Positions 26,136-35,949 of a stretch of 64,000 nt of DNA are shown in pieces. How positions within the stretch are numbered: position 1 is the first letter of the stretch; every line of letters starts with the position of its first letter. Where the stretch lies: NCBI RefSeq assembly GCF_017357245.1, contig NZ_CP071612.1, positions 3,560,001 to 3,624,000 on the forward strand, given 5' to 3'. Under the pieces are notes generated by a model, which saw only the letters and a list, made by a program, of their open reading frames with translations, made no database searches and was not told the origin of the DNA. The stretch comes from Rhizobium bangladeshense. GTDB taxonomy: Bacteria; Pseudomonadota; Alphaproteobacteria; Rhizobiales; Rhizobiaceae. The position numbers and the translations under genes are program-made.

Positions 26136-27677
26136 TCACATCGCGGCAACGACAAGTACGCCGGCGGCGCCGAGCGTGGCGAGGCTGACCTTGTCCCGGA
26201 TCGCGAAGACTACTGGATCGTCATGCATCTGACCCCGGTGGGCGAGCATGAGGATGCGGGCGATCCAGCAGGCAAGGATCGGTCCTGCCAGCCATAACAT
26301 TGCTGGCCGGGCGTAGATGTCTTGGGCGCTGTCGCTTGCAGCATAGAGGGCAAATAACGTGAGCGCGTTCATTCCCGCTCCAGCTGCCAGGGCACCCACC
26401 ATACCGATATCCGCCTTCCTATAGTCGCGGCTCTTGGAGTCCGGCAGGTGCGCGGCGCGGCGCGAGATGAGCTCGGTGTATCGCTTCACCAAAGCGAGCG
26501 AGAGGAACCAGCTCATCATGAAGGCAAGCAGCCAGGGAGATGGCCACACCGAGACGGCGGCAGCGCCGCCAACCACCCGCGTGGTGTAAAGAGAGGCGAG
26601 AGCCACCACGTCCAGGATCATCTTCCGCTTGAGGAAGAAAGAGTAGGCGGTGGTCAAGGCGAAATATCCCGCGAGTACGAGCACGAAGACTGGTGACACC
26701 ATGGCCGCGATCGTAAGCGACAGCAAAAGCAGGATCGGGATTGCCAAAAGGGCGTGCGACAGCGGGATCTCGCCACAGGCAAGGGGTCGGCGGCATTTGG
26801 TTTTATGACGCCGGTCGTCCTGCAGGTCGACCAGGTCGTTCAGGAGATAAACGCCCGAGGCACAAAGCGAAAAAGCCACGAAAGCCAGGGCTGCATTCGC
26901 AAGGCTATGTAGCGTAAGGAGCTGATTTGTCAGTAGCGGGATAAAGACCAACCCGTTCTTGACGTATTGATGCACCCGCAACGAACGCGCCCAAATCCGC
27001 CATGTCGGTTTGTCGTGGCTAAGATGCTCGACGTTGTCGCACTGGCGCGAAAGCTCTCGCGCAACCGCCGCCGATGTCCTTATGGCATAAGCCTTTGCGG
27101 CATGGCGCCAGACTGACAAGTCGGCCGGATCATTTCCGATATAGTCGAAGCCACCCTCCCCGAAGGCGGCGACGAGCTTGGCCGCCTTCGCCTCGGCGAC
27201 ACAGTTCATCGTTTCGTTCGTTGCAAACCAGCCGGTGAAGAGGCCGAGGTGGTTGGCAACCGCGCAAACCAGCCGCTCGTGGGTTGCAGAAGCGAGATAA
27301 ACTGAACGCCCCTCCTCCCGTGCGCCCTTGATGACCTTCAGCACTTCCGCGTCATAAGGAAGGATAGCCGGATCGAAATCCGCTGGTTGCGAAAGGCGGT
27401 GCTTCAGACACGCCTTTCCAACGGACAGCGACCTGATGAAATCGACGATCGAATGAGGCCGACGGCTGAGCTCCGAGAAGGCCGTCTCGATCAGGAGGTC
27501 CGATCGCACCAGGGTGCCGTCGAGATCAACTACTAACGGGCGGGGCGACAGCGGTTTTTGCAGGTCCGGTGGACTATCCACCGGCAATGCCGCGGGCTCA
27601 GGTTGAGGCCACTCGTCCTCCTCGGCTCTCGGCAGAAAATCTCTTCGTAGCTGGAATTCATGATGCAGCTCGTTCAA
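26136..27677 (-). CDS. HAD phosphatase-UbiA fusion, putative polyprenyl-phosphate phosphoribosyltransferase
   Basis: A 513-residue two-domain protein. The N-terminal HAD domain (about 45-215) has motif I VVDLDGTLVRSD (Asp51, Asp53), motif II YLASATHE (Ser130) and motif IV IGNDPADL (Asp183). The C-terminal UbiA membrane domain (about 220-513) has NDLVDLQDD (Asn280, Asp281, Asp284) and DVVALASLYTTR (Asp356-Arg367), the two Mg/prenyl-phosphate motifs. It resembles mycobacterial Rv3806c, which adds phosphoribose from PRPP to decaprenyl phosphate; the HAD half could remove the 5-phosphate, a step done there by a separate protein. The start is TTG 27677, 5 nt after AAGGGAG; the open frame continues upstream without protein-like composition, and ATG 27743 is an alternative. 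Confidence 0.85.
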   Translation of the reverse strand: MNELHHEFQLRRDFLPRAEEDEWPQPEPAALPVDSPPDLQKPLSPRPLVVDLDGTLVRSDLLIETAFSELSRRPHSIVDFIRSLSVGKACLKHRLSQPADFDPAILPYDAEVLKVIKGAREEGRSVYLASATHERLVCAVANHLGLFTGWFATNETMNCVAEAKAAKLVAAFGEGGFDYIGNDPADLSVWRHAAKAYAIRTSAAVARELSRQCDNVEHLSHDKPTWRIWARSLRVHQYVKNGLVFIPLLTNQLLTLHSLANAALAFVAFSLCASGVYLLNDLVDLQDDRRHKTKCRRPLACGEIPLSHALLAIPILLLLSLTIAAMVSPVFVLVLAGYFALTTAYSFFLKRKMILDVVALASLYTTRVVGGAAAVSVWPSPWLLAFMMSWFLSLALVKRYTELISRRAAHLPDSKSRDYRKADIGMVGALAAGAGMNALTLFALYAASDSAQDIYARPAMLWLAGPILACWIARILMLAHRGQMHDDPVVFAIRDKVSLATLGAAGVLVVAAM

Positions 27678-27980
27678 AGGATCTCCCTTATGCTTTGAAA
27701 CCGTGAGAGCCCGCCGAACCACGGCTAAGCGGTTTGGTTCCATCATCAAAATGGGTGAGTTGCTGGCGCCTGGGAGAGGCTTATCATTGGTTGATTTTTT
27801 CGCCCTCGATGCAAGACGCTCCCGGAATAATTGCATCCTCAGCCAAGTAGGGCATAGCCTGTCGTGTTCGCGTCCGACAAGTTTTCGAGCTTTGCGCAAA
27901 ATCGGATGACGCATCGAAGGCGGGAACAAACCGGAGATGCGCCGGTTCGAGGACAGTATAGATTGCTGTGATCGAGTGTT
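27678..27980. other. Leader region of the arabinose-donor operon
   Basis: About 300 bp between the TTG start of the UbiA fusion (minus) and a small plus-strand frame. On the minus strand, TTGTCG (27875-27880) and TATGCC (27851-27856) with an 18-bp spacer are a weak sigma70 candidate; the transcript would then have a ~170-nt leader. No clear operator or hairpin stands out. Confidence 0.3.
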
Positions 27981-28175
27981 ATGATGAATCTTGCTCTGCT
28001 TTTCGGTGCGTTGACATTGACATGTTGGATGCTGGGAGGAGCTGTTGCAGTGCTGGGCACGGCCGAGCACTCTCGTCATCACCGGCAACAGATGCGCGGA
28101 GTCATATCGCTGGGTTTTAACCTCTTGGGTATGGCATGTGCGGTCGCGATGATGGCGATCGTGATCGCCGCATGA
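27981..28175 (+). CDS. Small hypothetical two-helix membrane protein
   Basis: A possible 64-residue protein beginning MMNLALLFGALTLTCWM. Two hydrophobic segments (about 3-27 and 42-63) are separated by a polar His/Arg-rich loop (GTAEHSRHHRQQMR), a plausible hairpin membrane protein. The ribosome site is weak (only TCGAG nearby). It is transcribed divergently from the arabinose-donor operon. I do not recognise a family; it could also be chance coding. Confidence 0.35.
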   Translation: MMNLALLFGALTLTCWMLGGAVAVLGTAEHSRHHRQQMRGVISLGFNLLGMACAVAMMAIVIAA

Positions 28176-28317
28176 TCGATATGCTGAATGACCTCCGAAC
28201 TGCTCAGGGAAGGCGCATACCGCCACAACGACATCAGCAAGATCGCCTGTCACCCGGCAAACGCCTTGTTTTCGATGACTGCGGCGCAACGCGCCGAGTG
28301 GTTATGACAACCAAGAT

Positions 28318-29262
28318 TCACCGCCGGCCGGGAGCCGAATGACGGCTTTCTTCCATTCGCCGAAGACGATTATGAATTGCAATGGCCGCTATTTCGCCAT
28401 GGGCCATTGACACGCCGAGCTGGTTGAGACCGGTGACAACGTCCCCGACCGCATATAGTCCCGGGACCCGCGTGGCCTGATGTGCATCAACCCTTATCCG
28501 CATCTCGTCCTCGAGATCAGCGCCCAGCTGCTCCGCCAGCTGTGAGCGCGGGCGAATTCCCAATGCCGAATAGAGGACCACCCCTTCCAAGGTTGCTGAG
28601 GCCTCCATGACAAGGTCAACGGCACCATTTTCGCGACGCGAGCAGTGTATCAACTTCTCGCAGCGTATGGCGACTCCAACATCAACCAGCCGGGCCATGG
28701 TTGCTTCTGTAACGTTCATCCTTTCGCCCAGGGTCGCAATGGTGATCTTGTTCGTGAACGACCCCAGGAAACGCGCCTCGGAGGCCGCGTGCTCCGTCGC
28801 ACCAATGATCACCACCGGTCGACCAGCGATTTCGTAACCATCGCAAATCGGGCAGAAGCGAAGATGTCCCGATCGGGTAAGATCGTTAGCTTGGTCGATG
28901 GGCGGCAGCGTGTCCTCAACGCCGGTCGCAAGGACGACATTTTCAGCCATCATCGAGCGGCCGGCGAATTCGACGATGAAGCCTGAATTGGCGCTCCGCC
29001 GCACCTGCGATACCGCCTCGGCCACGATCTCGATATCGAGGTTCCGCAGTTGCTTTCTCATGCGCCTGAATAGCTCGGCTCCTGCGATCCCTTCGGGAAA
29101 GGCTGGATGATTGCGAGAGAGCGGAATAAGCAGTGCGCGACTGCAACCCGAGTCTAAGACGACAACCCGCCGATTAAGCCTTTTCAGATACAGAGCGGCC
29201 GTCATCCCACCCGGCCCGGCGCCTATAACGAGGGCATCCAACTCTACGAATCCGCTTCTCAT
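28318..29262 (-). CDS. Thioredoxin-reductase-like FAD/NAD(P)-disulfide oxidoreductase
   Basis: A 314-residue flavoprotein of thioredoxin reductase size. The FAD motif is [15 protein letters not shown] near residues 12-26; the redox Cys pair is Cys137/Cys140 in CPICDG; the NADPH motif [14 protein letters not shown] follows; the C-terminal FAD motif is GLYAVGDVV. The ATG at 29262 lies after GGAGG (11 nt); the open frame upstream to 29547 is not protein-like. It is not next to a thioredoxin, so the partner is unknown; some homologues act on other dithiols. Divergent from an SLC13 carrier. Confidence 0.85.
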   Translation of the reverse strand: MRSGFVELDALVIGAGPGGMTAALYLKRLNRRVVVLDSGCSRALLIPLSRNHPAFPEGIAGAELFRRMRKQLRNLDIEIVAEAVSQVRRSANSGFIVEFAGRSMMAENVVLATGVEDTLPPIDQANDLTRSGHLRFCPICDGYEIAGRPVVIIGATEHAASEARFLGSFTNKITIATLGERMNVTEATMARLVDVGVAIRCEKLIHCSRRENGAVDLVMEASATLEGVVLYSALGIRPRSQLAEQLGADLEDEMRIRVDAHQATRVPGLYAVGDVVTGLNQLGVSMAHGEIAAIAIHNRLRRMEESRHSAPGRR

Positions 29263-29503
29263 TGATTCGGCATCCTCCAAAGCTCGGCACCCCAACCACA
29301 ACATGGCTCCACAGTTCCAGAAGCTTTCTCGCGAGACCTCAAGAGGTGGTGATGGTCGGGTTTCATGCGGCTTTTCTGTCGGCGCTGCATCTCGAGGTGC
29401 GCCTGTTCTGTGCTGCCAAGGAACTTGCGCTACGTTACGGCGTTTTTGAACATCTTCCTCCGCTTGGTTGTCGGCGACATCCCAGCCTCTTTCCCAGGTC
29501 CGC

Positions 29504-31276
29504 ATGACGACACAGCAGATAATCGCATTTTCGGTCATCGCGCTCATGATGGCGGTCTTTATATGGGATCGCTTCCGCTATGATGTTGTCGCGTGTTGCG
29601 CGCTGGTGTTGGCGGTCGCGACTGGCATCGTGCCACCGGAAAAAGCGTTTTCCGGATTTTCGGACGACATTGTCGTCATCGTTGGCAGCGCGCTGATCGT
29701 CAGCGCGGGCGTGGCTCGGTCGGGCATAGTCGATTCGGCCATCAAGAGATTCTTCCCGAACCTGAACACGCTTTACGCGCAGCTCGCGCTCTTGATGATA
29801 GCAGTGGCGATCCTTTCTGCTTTCATCAAAAATATCGGCGCGCTCGCGATCATGATGCCTGTCGCCTTTCAGTTCGCAAAAAAATCCGGTGCCTCTCCAT
29901 CGAAATACCTGATGCCGATGTCGTTTGCTGCTTTGCTTGGCGGACTTATGACGCAGATCGGCACGTCGCCCAATATCGTCGTGTCGCGGCTGCGGGAGGA
30001 GATGACGGGAGCCTCCTTCACCATGTTCGACTTCACACCTGTAGGCGGTATTCTAACGGTTGTCGGCATCGCCTTTCTCTTGTTTTTCCATTGGTTGGTG
30101 CCAAGCCGCACCAAGCAGAACAGCTCGATCGAAGATGCAATAGAGATCAAGAACTACACGAGCGAAGTCGCAATCACGCACCAGTCGACGCTGCTAGAGC
30201 AGGCACTGAGTGACCTCCTGAAGCTCGGCGATGGTGAGGTCATAGCCACGGCCGTGCTGCGCGGCGGCACCCGGATGGCTGCATTCCCCGATCTCACACT
30301 CCGAAATGACGATATCGTCATGCTGGAAGGTCCCTCGGCAGCGATAGACCGCATCGTCTCCCAAGGGAAACTGAAGCTCTCCGGCAAGCCTCTTCCGCAA
30401 GATGGCCAGCGGGAAGCGGACATCATTTCGCTCGAGGCAATCGTCAGTCAGGAATCGTCACTCGCTGGCCTTTCGGCAAAAGAACTGGCGCTTTCCTATA
30501 CGCGCGGGGTCAACCTTCTGGCGATCAGCCGGCGCGGTGAACGCCTCAAGGAACGGCTGGGAAGCTTGACCCTGAGCACGGGCGATGTGCTCCTCTTGCA
30601 AGGCAGCCGGGCAAGCCTGACTGCTCTTCTGCAGGATTTCGGCCTTCTGCCACTCGCCCAGCGAGAAGTGCTGCTCGGCACCCGCCGCCGCGCCTTCGTT
30701 CCGCTTCTCATCCTGGCGCTCGCCATGGCGGCAACTGCCGTCGGCCTCGCGCCGGTTCCGGTGGCTTTCTTCACAGCCGCCCTCGGCATGGTTGTTTTCC
30801 GGGCTATCCCACTCGCCGATATCTATAAATCGGTAGATGGCCCGATCCTGATGATGCTCGCAGCCCTCATTCCTGTCTCGGATTCGTTGCGCACCTCCGG
30901 CGGCAGCGATTTGATCGCCGGCTGGTTGGGTGAGGTGGCAATGAATCTGCCGGCATGGGGTGCGCTTGGCCTGATTTTGCTAACGGCCATGGCCGTCACA
31001 CCCTTCCTCAACAACGCCGCCACGGTTCTCGTGATGGCGCCGATCGCCGCCAGCTTTGCAACGAATCTAGGCTTCAGACCGGAAGCCTTCCTGATGGCGG
31101 TAGCGGTTGGCGCGGGTTGCGACTTCCTCACGCCTGTCGGCCATCAATGCAACACGCTCGTCTTCGGTCCTGGCGGTTACAAGTTTTCCGACTATCCGCG
31201 TCTCGGCCTGCCGCTGTCGGCGTTGATCATTCTCGTTAGCGTGCCGGCGCTGCTGTTTGTATGGCCGGTCAACTAG
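29504..31276 (+). CDS. SLC13/DASS-type anion permease with two TrkA-C domains (second copy)
   Basis: A 590-residue carrier of the same layout as the gene at 1512-3254: N-terminal transport half with [20 protein letters not shown] and [10 protein letters not shown], two cytoplasmic TrkA-C domains at about 215-290 and 305-390, and a C-terminal half with [20 protein letters not shown] 29504 begins directly before the first helix; the upstream in-frame start 29468 adds a polar tail. The ribosome site is weak. Substrate is unknown, probably an inorganic or dicarboxylic anion. The two copies are clearly diverged in sequence. Confidence 0.88.
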   Translation: MTTQQIIAFSVIALMMAVFIWDRFRYDVVACCALVLAVATGIVPPEKAFSGFSDDIVVIVGSALIVSAGVARSGIVDSAIKRFFPNLNTLYAQLALLMIAVAILSAFIKNIGALAIMMPVAFQFAKKSGASPSKYLMPMSFAALLGGLMTQIGTSPNIVVSRLREEMTGASFTMFDFTPVGGILTVVGIAFLLFFHWLVPSRTKQNSSIEDAIEIKNYTSEVAITHQSTLLEQALSDLLKLGDGEVIATAVLRGGTRMAAFPDLTLRNDDIVMLEGPSAAIDRIVSQGKLKLSGKPLPQDGQREADIISLEAIVSQESSLAGLSAKELALSYTRGVNLLAISRRGERLKERLGSLTLSTGDVLLLQGSRASLTALLQDFGLLPLAQREVLLGTRRRAFVPLLILALAMAATAVGLAPVPVAFFTAALGMVVFRAIPLADIYKSVDGPILMMLAALIPVSDSLRTSGGSDLIAGWLGEVAMNLPAWGALGLILLTAMAVTPFLNNAATVLVMAPIAASFATNLGFRPEAFLMAVAVGAGCDFLTPVGHQCNTLVFGPGGYKFSDYPRLGLPLSALIILVSVPALLFVWPVN

Positions 31277-31421
31277 CGGCAGTTGATTCACCCTGCATCC
31301 CACTTCTCTGCTGAAGCGAAAAGCCACGAGCTTCCGCCAATCGGGACGAGCATGCGAACGACGTCTCACTTCCGATAAGTCGTGCCAATCGAACGTGATT
31401 GCCACAGCCGCAAATCAGCGA

Positions 31422-32612
31422 TTACGCGGCATTGAATGCCGGTTCAAGCTTCAACTCCCGCTCCACCAGCGCCGCCCAGTAAGCTGCCCCATATCCAAGC
31501 GCCCCGTCGTTGAAATCATAAGCCGTGTTGTGATGCAGCGCTCCATCCACCGCCGGCCCGTTCCCCAACCAGGCATAACAACCAGGCACATTCTCCGCGA
31601 AGAAGGCGAAGTCGTCCCCGGCAGTCGAGGGTGGAAAGATTGTCCGCACCTTCTCGCCAAATGTCGAGCCGGCGGCGGCAAGTGCCCGGGCGGTTGCATC
31701 CGCATCATTGACGACAGGGGGAATGCGCCGCTCGAAACGAAAATCGGCTGATATGCCGTACATGGCAGCCGTTCCGCTCGCCAATCGGCCGATCTCAGTT
31801 TCCAGCTGATCACGCACCTCGGGCGTATAGGCGCGCGCCGTCCCCCCGATCTCGACGATATCAGGAATGACGTTCAGTGCCTTGCAGTCACCCGCCTGCA
31901 GGAAACAGGCGCTGACGACGGCCGGTTGCAGCGGATCGACCACCCGTCCGGCGATCGTTTGCAGCGATGACAGGAAGGTACCGGCTGCCGTGATCGGATC
32001 GCGACCGAGATGCGGCTTGGCGCCATGCGTGCCGACCCCACGAAATGTGACGTGCCAGCTGTCGGAGGAAGCTAGCTGCGGCCCCTCGACGATGGCGATC
32101 TCGTCAATCGACAGCCCCGGCATATTGTGCAGGCCATAAACGGCATCGCAGGGGAAAAGCCGGAAAAGCCCCTCTTCCACCATGCGTTTTGCACCGCCGC
32201 GGCCTTCTTCTGCCGGCTGAAAGATGAAATGCACCGTGCCGGAAAAAACCTGCGTCGCCGCCAGATACCGCGCGGCGCCGATCAACATTGCCGTATGGCC
32301 GTCATGGCCGCAGGCATGCATCTTTCCCGGAGATTTCGATTTATGGGGCCGCTCCGCCATTTCCGGCATGGCGAGGGCATCCATGTCGGCCCTCAGCCCG
32401 ATCCTGCGCGTGCCATTGCCGACTTGCAGCGTTCCGACGACGCCGGTGCCGGCCAGCCCGCAATGCACGGTGATGCCGGCCTCCTCGAGAATTTTGGCGA
32501 CGATCCCGGCGGTGCGTTGCTCCTCGAAGCCAAGTTCGGGATGGGCGTGCAGATCGCGGCGCAAGGCGGTGAGGAACGGCAGATCGTCCTTGATCCCGAC
32601 GGGGATGCTCAT
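31422..32612 (-). CDS. M20-family amidohydrolase (hippurate hydrolase/aminoacylase type)
   Basis: A 396-residue cytoplasmic metallohydrolase of the M20D/amidohydrolase family that cleaves N-acyl amino acids or similar amides. RRDLHAHPELGFEE is at about residues 18-31, and the metal-binding region has ACGHDGHTAML, with QPAEEGRGG and GLHNMPG following. ATG 32612 has a moderate ribosome site. It is 93 bp downstream of the TctA gene on the same strand and is probably transcribed with the tricarboxylate carrier, suggesting that the imported acid may be an acylated or amide compound; this is inference. Confidence 0.88.
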   Translation of the reverse strand: MSIPVGIKDDLPFLTALRRDLHAHPELGFEEQRTAGIVAKILEEAGITVHCGLAGTGVVGTLQVGNGTRRIGLRADMDALAMPEMAERPHKSKSPGKMHACGHDGHTAMLIGAARYLAATQVFSGTVHFIFQPAEEGRGGAKRMVEEGLFRLFPCDAVYGLHNMPGLSIDEIAIVEGPQLASSDSWHVTFRGVGTHGAKPHLGRDPITAAGTFLSSLQTIAGRVVDPLQPAVVSACFLQAGDCKALNVIPDIVEIGGTARAYTPEVRDQLETEIGRLASGTAAMYGISADFRFERRIPPVVNDADATARALAAAGSTFGEKVRTIFPPSTAGDDFAFFAENVPGCYAWLGNGPAVDGALHHNTAYDFNDGALGYGAAYWAALVERELKLEPAFNAA

Positions 32613-32637
32613 GGGTCTGGATATCCCTTCATGCGAA

Positions 32638-32660
32638 ACGGGCGCCCGAACGGCGCCCGT
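32638..32660 (-). terminator. Hairpin between tctA and the M20 hydrolase
   Basis: ACGGGCGCC (32638-32646) and GGCGCCCGT (32652-32660) form a perfect 9-bp stem with a 5-nt loop. On the minus strand it is followed by TTTC only, so it may be a partial terminator, attenuator or mRNA-stabilising element separating expression of the carrier and hydrolase. Confidence 0.5.
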
Positions 32661-32705
32661 GCCAGATCATTTCCTTGTTCATCAAACAGCCCGCGAGTTC
32701 AACCC

Positions 32706-34214
32706 TTAAGCCTCTTCGACGAACACCTCCTCGCGCTTCTTCCTGACGCTGGGCAGGAAGACGACGATCAGCACAGCGACCGCGATTGCCAGAAGCGTGG
32801 CGCTGATCGGCCGCGTGATGAAGGTACTGGGATCGCCACGCGACAGTATCATGGCGCGTCTGAGGTTCTCCTCCAGCAACGGCCCGAGCACGAAGCCGAG
32901 CAGCAGCGGTGCCGGCTCGCAGCGCAGTTTTGCCAGGACGTAGCCGATCAGGCCGAAGAAGGCGACGGCATAGAGGTCGTAGACGTTCGAATTGACGCTG
33001 TAGACCCCGATCGAGCAGAAGGCCATGATGATGGGGAAGAGCACGTAGTAAGGCACGGTCAACAGCTTCACCCAGAGCCCGATCAGCGGCAGGTTGAGGA
33101 TGACAAGCATCAGATTGCCGATCCACATAGAGGCGATGATGCCCCAGAACAGCGCCGGCTGCTCGGTAGCGACGTTCGGTCCCGGCACGATGCCCTGGAT
33201 GATCATCGCGCCGATCATCAGCGCCATGACCGGATTGGCGGGAATGCCGAGCGTCAGAAGCGGGATGAACGAAGTCTGCGCACCGGCATTGTTGGCCGAT
33301 TCCGGTCCCGCGACGCCGGCGACCGCACCCTGGCCGAATTCCTCCGGCGTCTTCGACATGCGCTTTTCCACCGTATAGGAGGCGAAGGCTGCAAGAATTG
33401 CGCCGCCACCCGGCAGAATACCGAGCGCCGAACCGATCGCCGTGCCGCGAATGACCGGAGCGATCATTGCCTTGAATTCCTGACGCGATGGCAACAGGCC
33501 GGACACCTTGGCCATCAGCACAGTGCGTGTCGATTCCCCCTCGAGATTTCGCAGGATTTCCGCCACCCCGAAGACGCCGACGGCGAGCGCCACGAAATTC
33601 AGCCCGTCCGCATATTCACGAATGCCGAGCGTGAAACGCGGCGTACCGGTATAGATATCGGTGCCGACGAGGCCGAGCAGCAGCCCGAGCGCCACCATCG
33701 CCAGCGCCTTGACGACCGAGCCATGCGCCAGCGCGATCGAGGAGACGAGACCGACGATCATCAGCGAGAAATACTCGGCCGCGCCGAATTGCAGCGCAAT
33801 ATCAGTAAGCGGCGGTGCGAAGATCGCCACGAGGAAGGTCGAGACCGTACCGGCAAAGAACGAGCCGAGGGCCGCGATGGCGAGTGCTGCCCCCGCCCTG
33901 CCTCTGCGCGCCATCTGATAGCCGTCGATCGCGGTGACGGCGGAAGAGGATTCGCCCGGCATGTTGATAAGGATAGCCGTCGTCGAGCCGCCATACTGGG
34001 CGCCGTAATAGATGCCGGCGAGCATGATCAGCGAGGAGACCGGCTCAAGCTGGAAGGTGATCGGCAGAAGCATGGCGATCGTCGCCGTGGCGCCGATGCC
34101 GGGCAGGACTCCGATCAGTGTGCCGAGCAGGACACCGATCAGGCAGAAGAGAAGATTGTCGAGTGTCGCCGCCGTGGCAAAACCGAGCGCGAGATTGCTG
34201 AAGAGATCCACCAT
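32706..34214 (-). CDS. tctA: Tripartite tricarboxylate transporter large permease TctA
   Basis: A 502-residue integral membrane protein with about 12 helices. The family motifs GVLPGIGATATIAMLLP and the repeat-like LGILPGGGAILAAFASYT are seen. It forms the transport channel with the small TctB subunit and receives substrate from periplasmic TctC. It starts 6 bp after the tctB stop. The actual acid (citrate, tartrate, aromatic acid and others are known for the family) is not defined by sequence. Confidence 0.93.
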   Translation of the reverse strand: MVDLFSNLALGFATAATLDNLLFCLIGVLLGTLIGVLPGIGATATIAMLLPITFQLEPVSSLIMLAGIYYGAQYGGSTTAILINMPGESSSAVTAIDGYQMARRGRAGAALAIAALGSFFAGTVSTFLVAIFAPPLTDIALQFGAAEYFSLMIVGLVSSIALAHGSVVKALAMVALGLLLGLVGTDIYTGTPRFTLGIREYADGLNFVALAVGVFGVAEILRNLEGESTRTVLMAKVSGLLPSRQEFKAMIAPVIRGTAIGSALGILPGGGAILAAFASYTVEKRMSKTPEEFGQGAVAGVAGPESANNAGAQTSFIPLLTLGIPANPVMALMIGAMIIQGIVPGPNVATEQPALFWGIIASMWIGNLMLVILNLPLIGLWVKLLTVPYYVLFPIIMAFCSIGVYSVNSNVYDLYAVAFFGLIGYVLAKLRCEPAPLLLGFVLGPLLEENLRRAMILSRGDPSTFITRPISATLLAIAVAVLIVVFLPSVRKKREEVFVEEA

Positions 34215-34220
34215 CGCCTC

Positions 34221-34682
34221 CTAGAACCGGACCCAGGGGCCGAAACGCTCGAACGGCAGCCCGAGCCCATAGCTGAAAACAGCGACCGAAAAGATCGTCA
34301 GCAGCAGCGACAGGATGACCGCATACACCACGTTCATCCTGCGCGACGCGAAGCAGGCAATGAAGGCGGTGAAGAACAACGCCGGCGCAAATCCAAGCCC
34401 TCGCACCGTCAGTCCGAAGAAGACGGGAGCCGGCAGGATGAAGAGCATGCCGCGCCAGGCGAAGGGATCGACAGGCTCCCCCTCTACCCGCAGCGCCTGA
34501 ATGAAGATGATTGCGCCGAGAAGTATCAGCGCGCAGGCAAGGATGAACGGGAAATAGCCGGGACCCATGCGCAACGCAGTGCCGAGATCGAGCCCCAGCG
34601 ACTGGAGGGCAAAGAAGGCGCCGGTCGCGATGAAAAGCGCGCCGCAGATCGCATTGGTGGTATCGAAACTGATGGATTTCAT
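34221..34682 (-). CDS. tctB: Tripartite tricarboxylate transporter small permease TctB
   Basis: A 153-residue protein with four hydrophobic helices, the usual TctB size. GPGYFPFILACALILLGAII is the most typical segment. It lies between tctC and tctA on the same strand, 115 bp after tctC, with a palindromic repeat in the gap. Confidence 0.88.
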   Translation of the reverse strand: MKSISFDTTNAICGALFIATGAFFALQSLGLDLGTALRMGPGYFPFILACALILLGAIIFIQALRVEGEPVDPFAWRGMLFILPAPVFFGLTVRGLGFAPALFFTAFIACFASRRMNVVYAVILSLLLTIFSVAVFSYGLGLPFERFGPWVRF

Positions 34683-34754
34683 GGTGTCTCCTGGAGTTGG
34701 AGATGGTTCACGTGACGCCGTTACTGCAGCGGTTGCCCTTCATCCTCCTGCTGT

Positions 34755-34784
34755 CCCCTTCTCCCCGCACGCGGGAAGAAGGGG
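34755..34784. repeat. Rhizobial palindromic repeat (RIME-like)
   Basis: CCCCTTCTCCCCGC (34755-34768) faces GCGGGAAGAAGGGG (34771-34784): 14-bp arms with one mismatch and a 2-nt centre. This C-rich/G-rich palindrome resembles intergenic mosaic repeats common in Rhizobium genomes. It lies between tctC and tctB, where it may stabilise or attenuate the transcript so that the binding protein is made in excess; that role is inference. Confidence 0.65.
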
Positions 34785-34797
34785 ATTGAAGGAGTAT

Positions 34798-35781
34798 TCA
34801 GTCGGCGTATTCGCCGGCCGCTTCGATCACCGGCTTCCAACGTGCAATCTCGCTTTCGAGCTTGGCTTTCAAAGCAGCAGGCGTCGCATCCGCGTCGGAA
34901 GACGGCACCGTGCCGAGCTCGGCGAAACGGGCGCCGACATTGGGATCCTTCAGTGCCACCTGCAGCGACTTCGACAGGCGCTCGTTGATCTCGGCCGGTG
35001 TGCCTTTCGGCGTGTAGATGCCGTGCCAGATGCCGACTTCAAAGTCCGGCAAACCAGCTTCAACAGCCGTCGGAACGTCCTTCAGCACGTCAAGACGCTT
35101 CGGCGAGGTCACCGCATAGGCCTTGATCGTACCGCCCGTGATCTGCTTCGTCGTGTTGGTGGTCTGGTCGCACATGATATCGACCTGACCTCCGAGCAGA
35201 TCGGTCATGGCAGGGCCCGTGCCCTTGTAGGGAACGGTCGTGAGCGGGGTCTGGATGGCGCTCATGAACATCATGCCGCAGAGATGCGAGGCCGCACCGA
35301 TGCCGGCATTGGCAACGGTCACCTTATCATTGTTGGCCTTGACATAGTCGATCAGGCCCTTGAGGTCGGCCGGCTCGAAGTCCTTTCGCGCAACGATCGT
35401 CATCGGCACATCGGTGACGAGACCGACATATTCGAAGGCGCCGAGCGTGTCATAGGCGAGCTTGCGATAGAGCGTGGCGCTGGTCGCCATGCCGATATGG
35501 TGCAGCAGGATGGTGTAGCCGTCGGGGTCGGCATTCGCCACGCGGCCGGCGCCGAGCGTGCCGCCTGCGCCGCCGACATTTTCAACGACGATTTGCTGGC
35601 CGAGATCCTTCGACATGGATTCGGCGACGAGGCGTGCAACCGTGTCCGTTGGACCGCCGGCTGCAAAGGGCACGACCATGGTGATGGTGCGTTCGGGATA
35701 GGTCTGCGCCGAAGCGACGGCGGCGAGAAGAGAGACCGCGGCAGCCGCGGTCAGGCCGAGCATGGCCTTCAGGATTTTCAT
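34798..35781 (-). CDS. tctC: Tripartite tricarboxylate transporter substrate-binding protein TctC
   Basis: A 327-residue periplasmic protein. The signal peptide is about residues 1-25 (MKILKAMLGLTAAAAVSLLA then ASA). The Bug/TctC fold motifs VVPFAAGGPTDTVARLVA and GGAGGTLGAGRVANADPDG lie near the N terminus. ATG 35781 has GAGGAAAAG immediately upstream; the open frame upstream is rejected as not signal-like. First gene of the tct operon, facing the two-component regulator genes in the same orientation. Confidence 0.92.
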   Translation of the reverse strand: MKILKAMLGLTAAAAVSLLAAVASAQTYPERTITMVVPFAAGGPTDTVARLVAESMSKDLGQQIVVENVGGAGGTLGAGRVANADPDGYTILLHHIGMATSATLYRKLAYDTLGAFEYVGLVTDVPMTIVARKDFEPADLKGLIDYVKANNDKVTVANAGIGAASHLCGMMFMSAIQTPLTTVPYKGTGPAMTDLLGGQVDIMCDQTTNTTKQITGGTIKAYAVTSPKRLDVLKDVPTAVEAGLPDFEVGIWHGIYTPKGTPAEINERLSKSLQVALKDPNVGARFAELGTVPSSDADATPAALKAKLESEIARWKPVIEAAGEYAD

Positions 35782-35949
35782 CTTTTCCTCCCTGATGAAA
35801 TAAGCGGGCCCGCCGACACATCCTCCGCGCCGGTTCGGATTTCCTATTTGCCGCCGGGAACAAGCGAGCCGCAATCATCACCGCTGCTTTCGCAAGACAA
35901 TTCTGTGACGGTGCAATGCAGCATGGGTCGATTTGGAAACATATGGCCG

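Noticed and set aside
32127..34715. Long plus-strand frame of 862 codons
   Set aside because: Antisense to tctA, tctB and the M20 hydrolase; composition is Arg/Asp/His-rich without domain motifs, as expected from the reverse of GC-rich coding DNA.
35782..35949. Search for a sigma54 promoter ahead of tctC
   Set aside because: No GG-N10-GC element found on the minus strand, so none is annotated.
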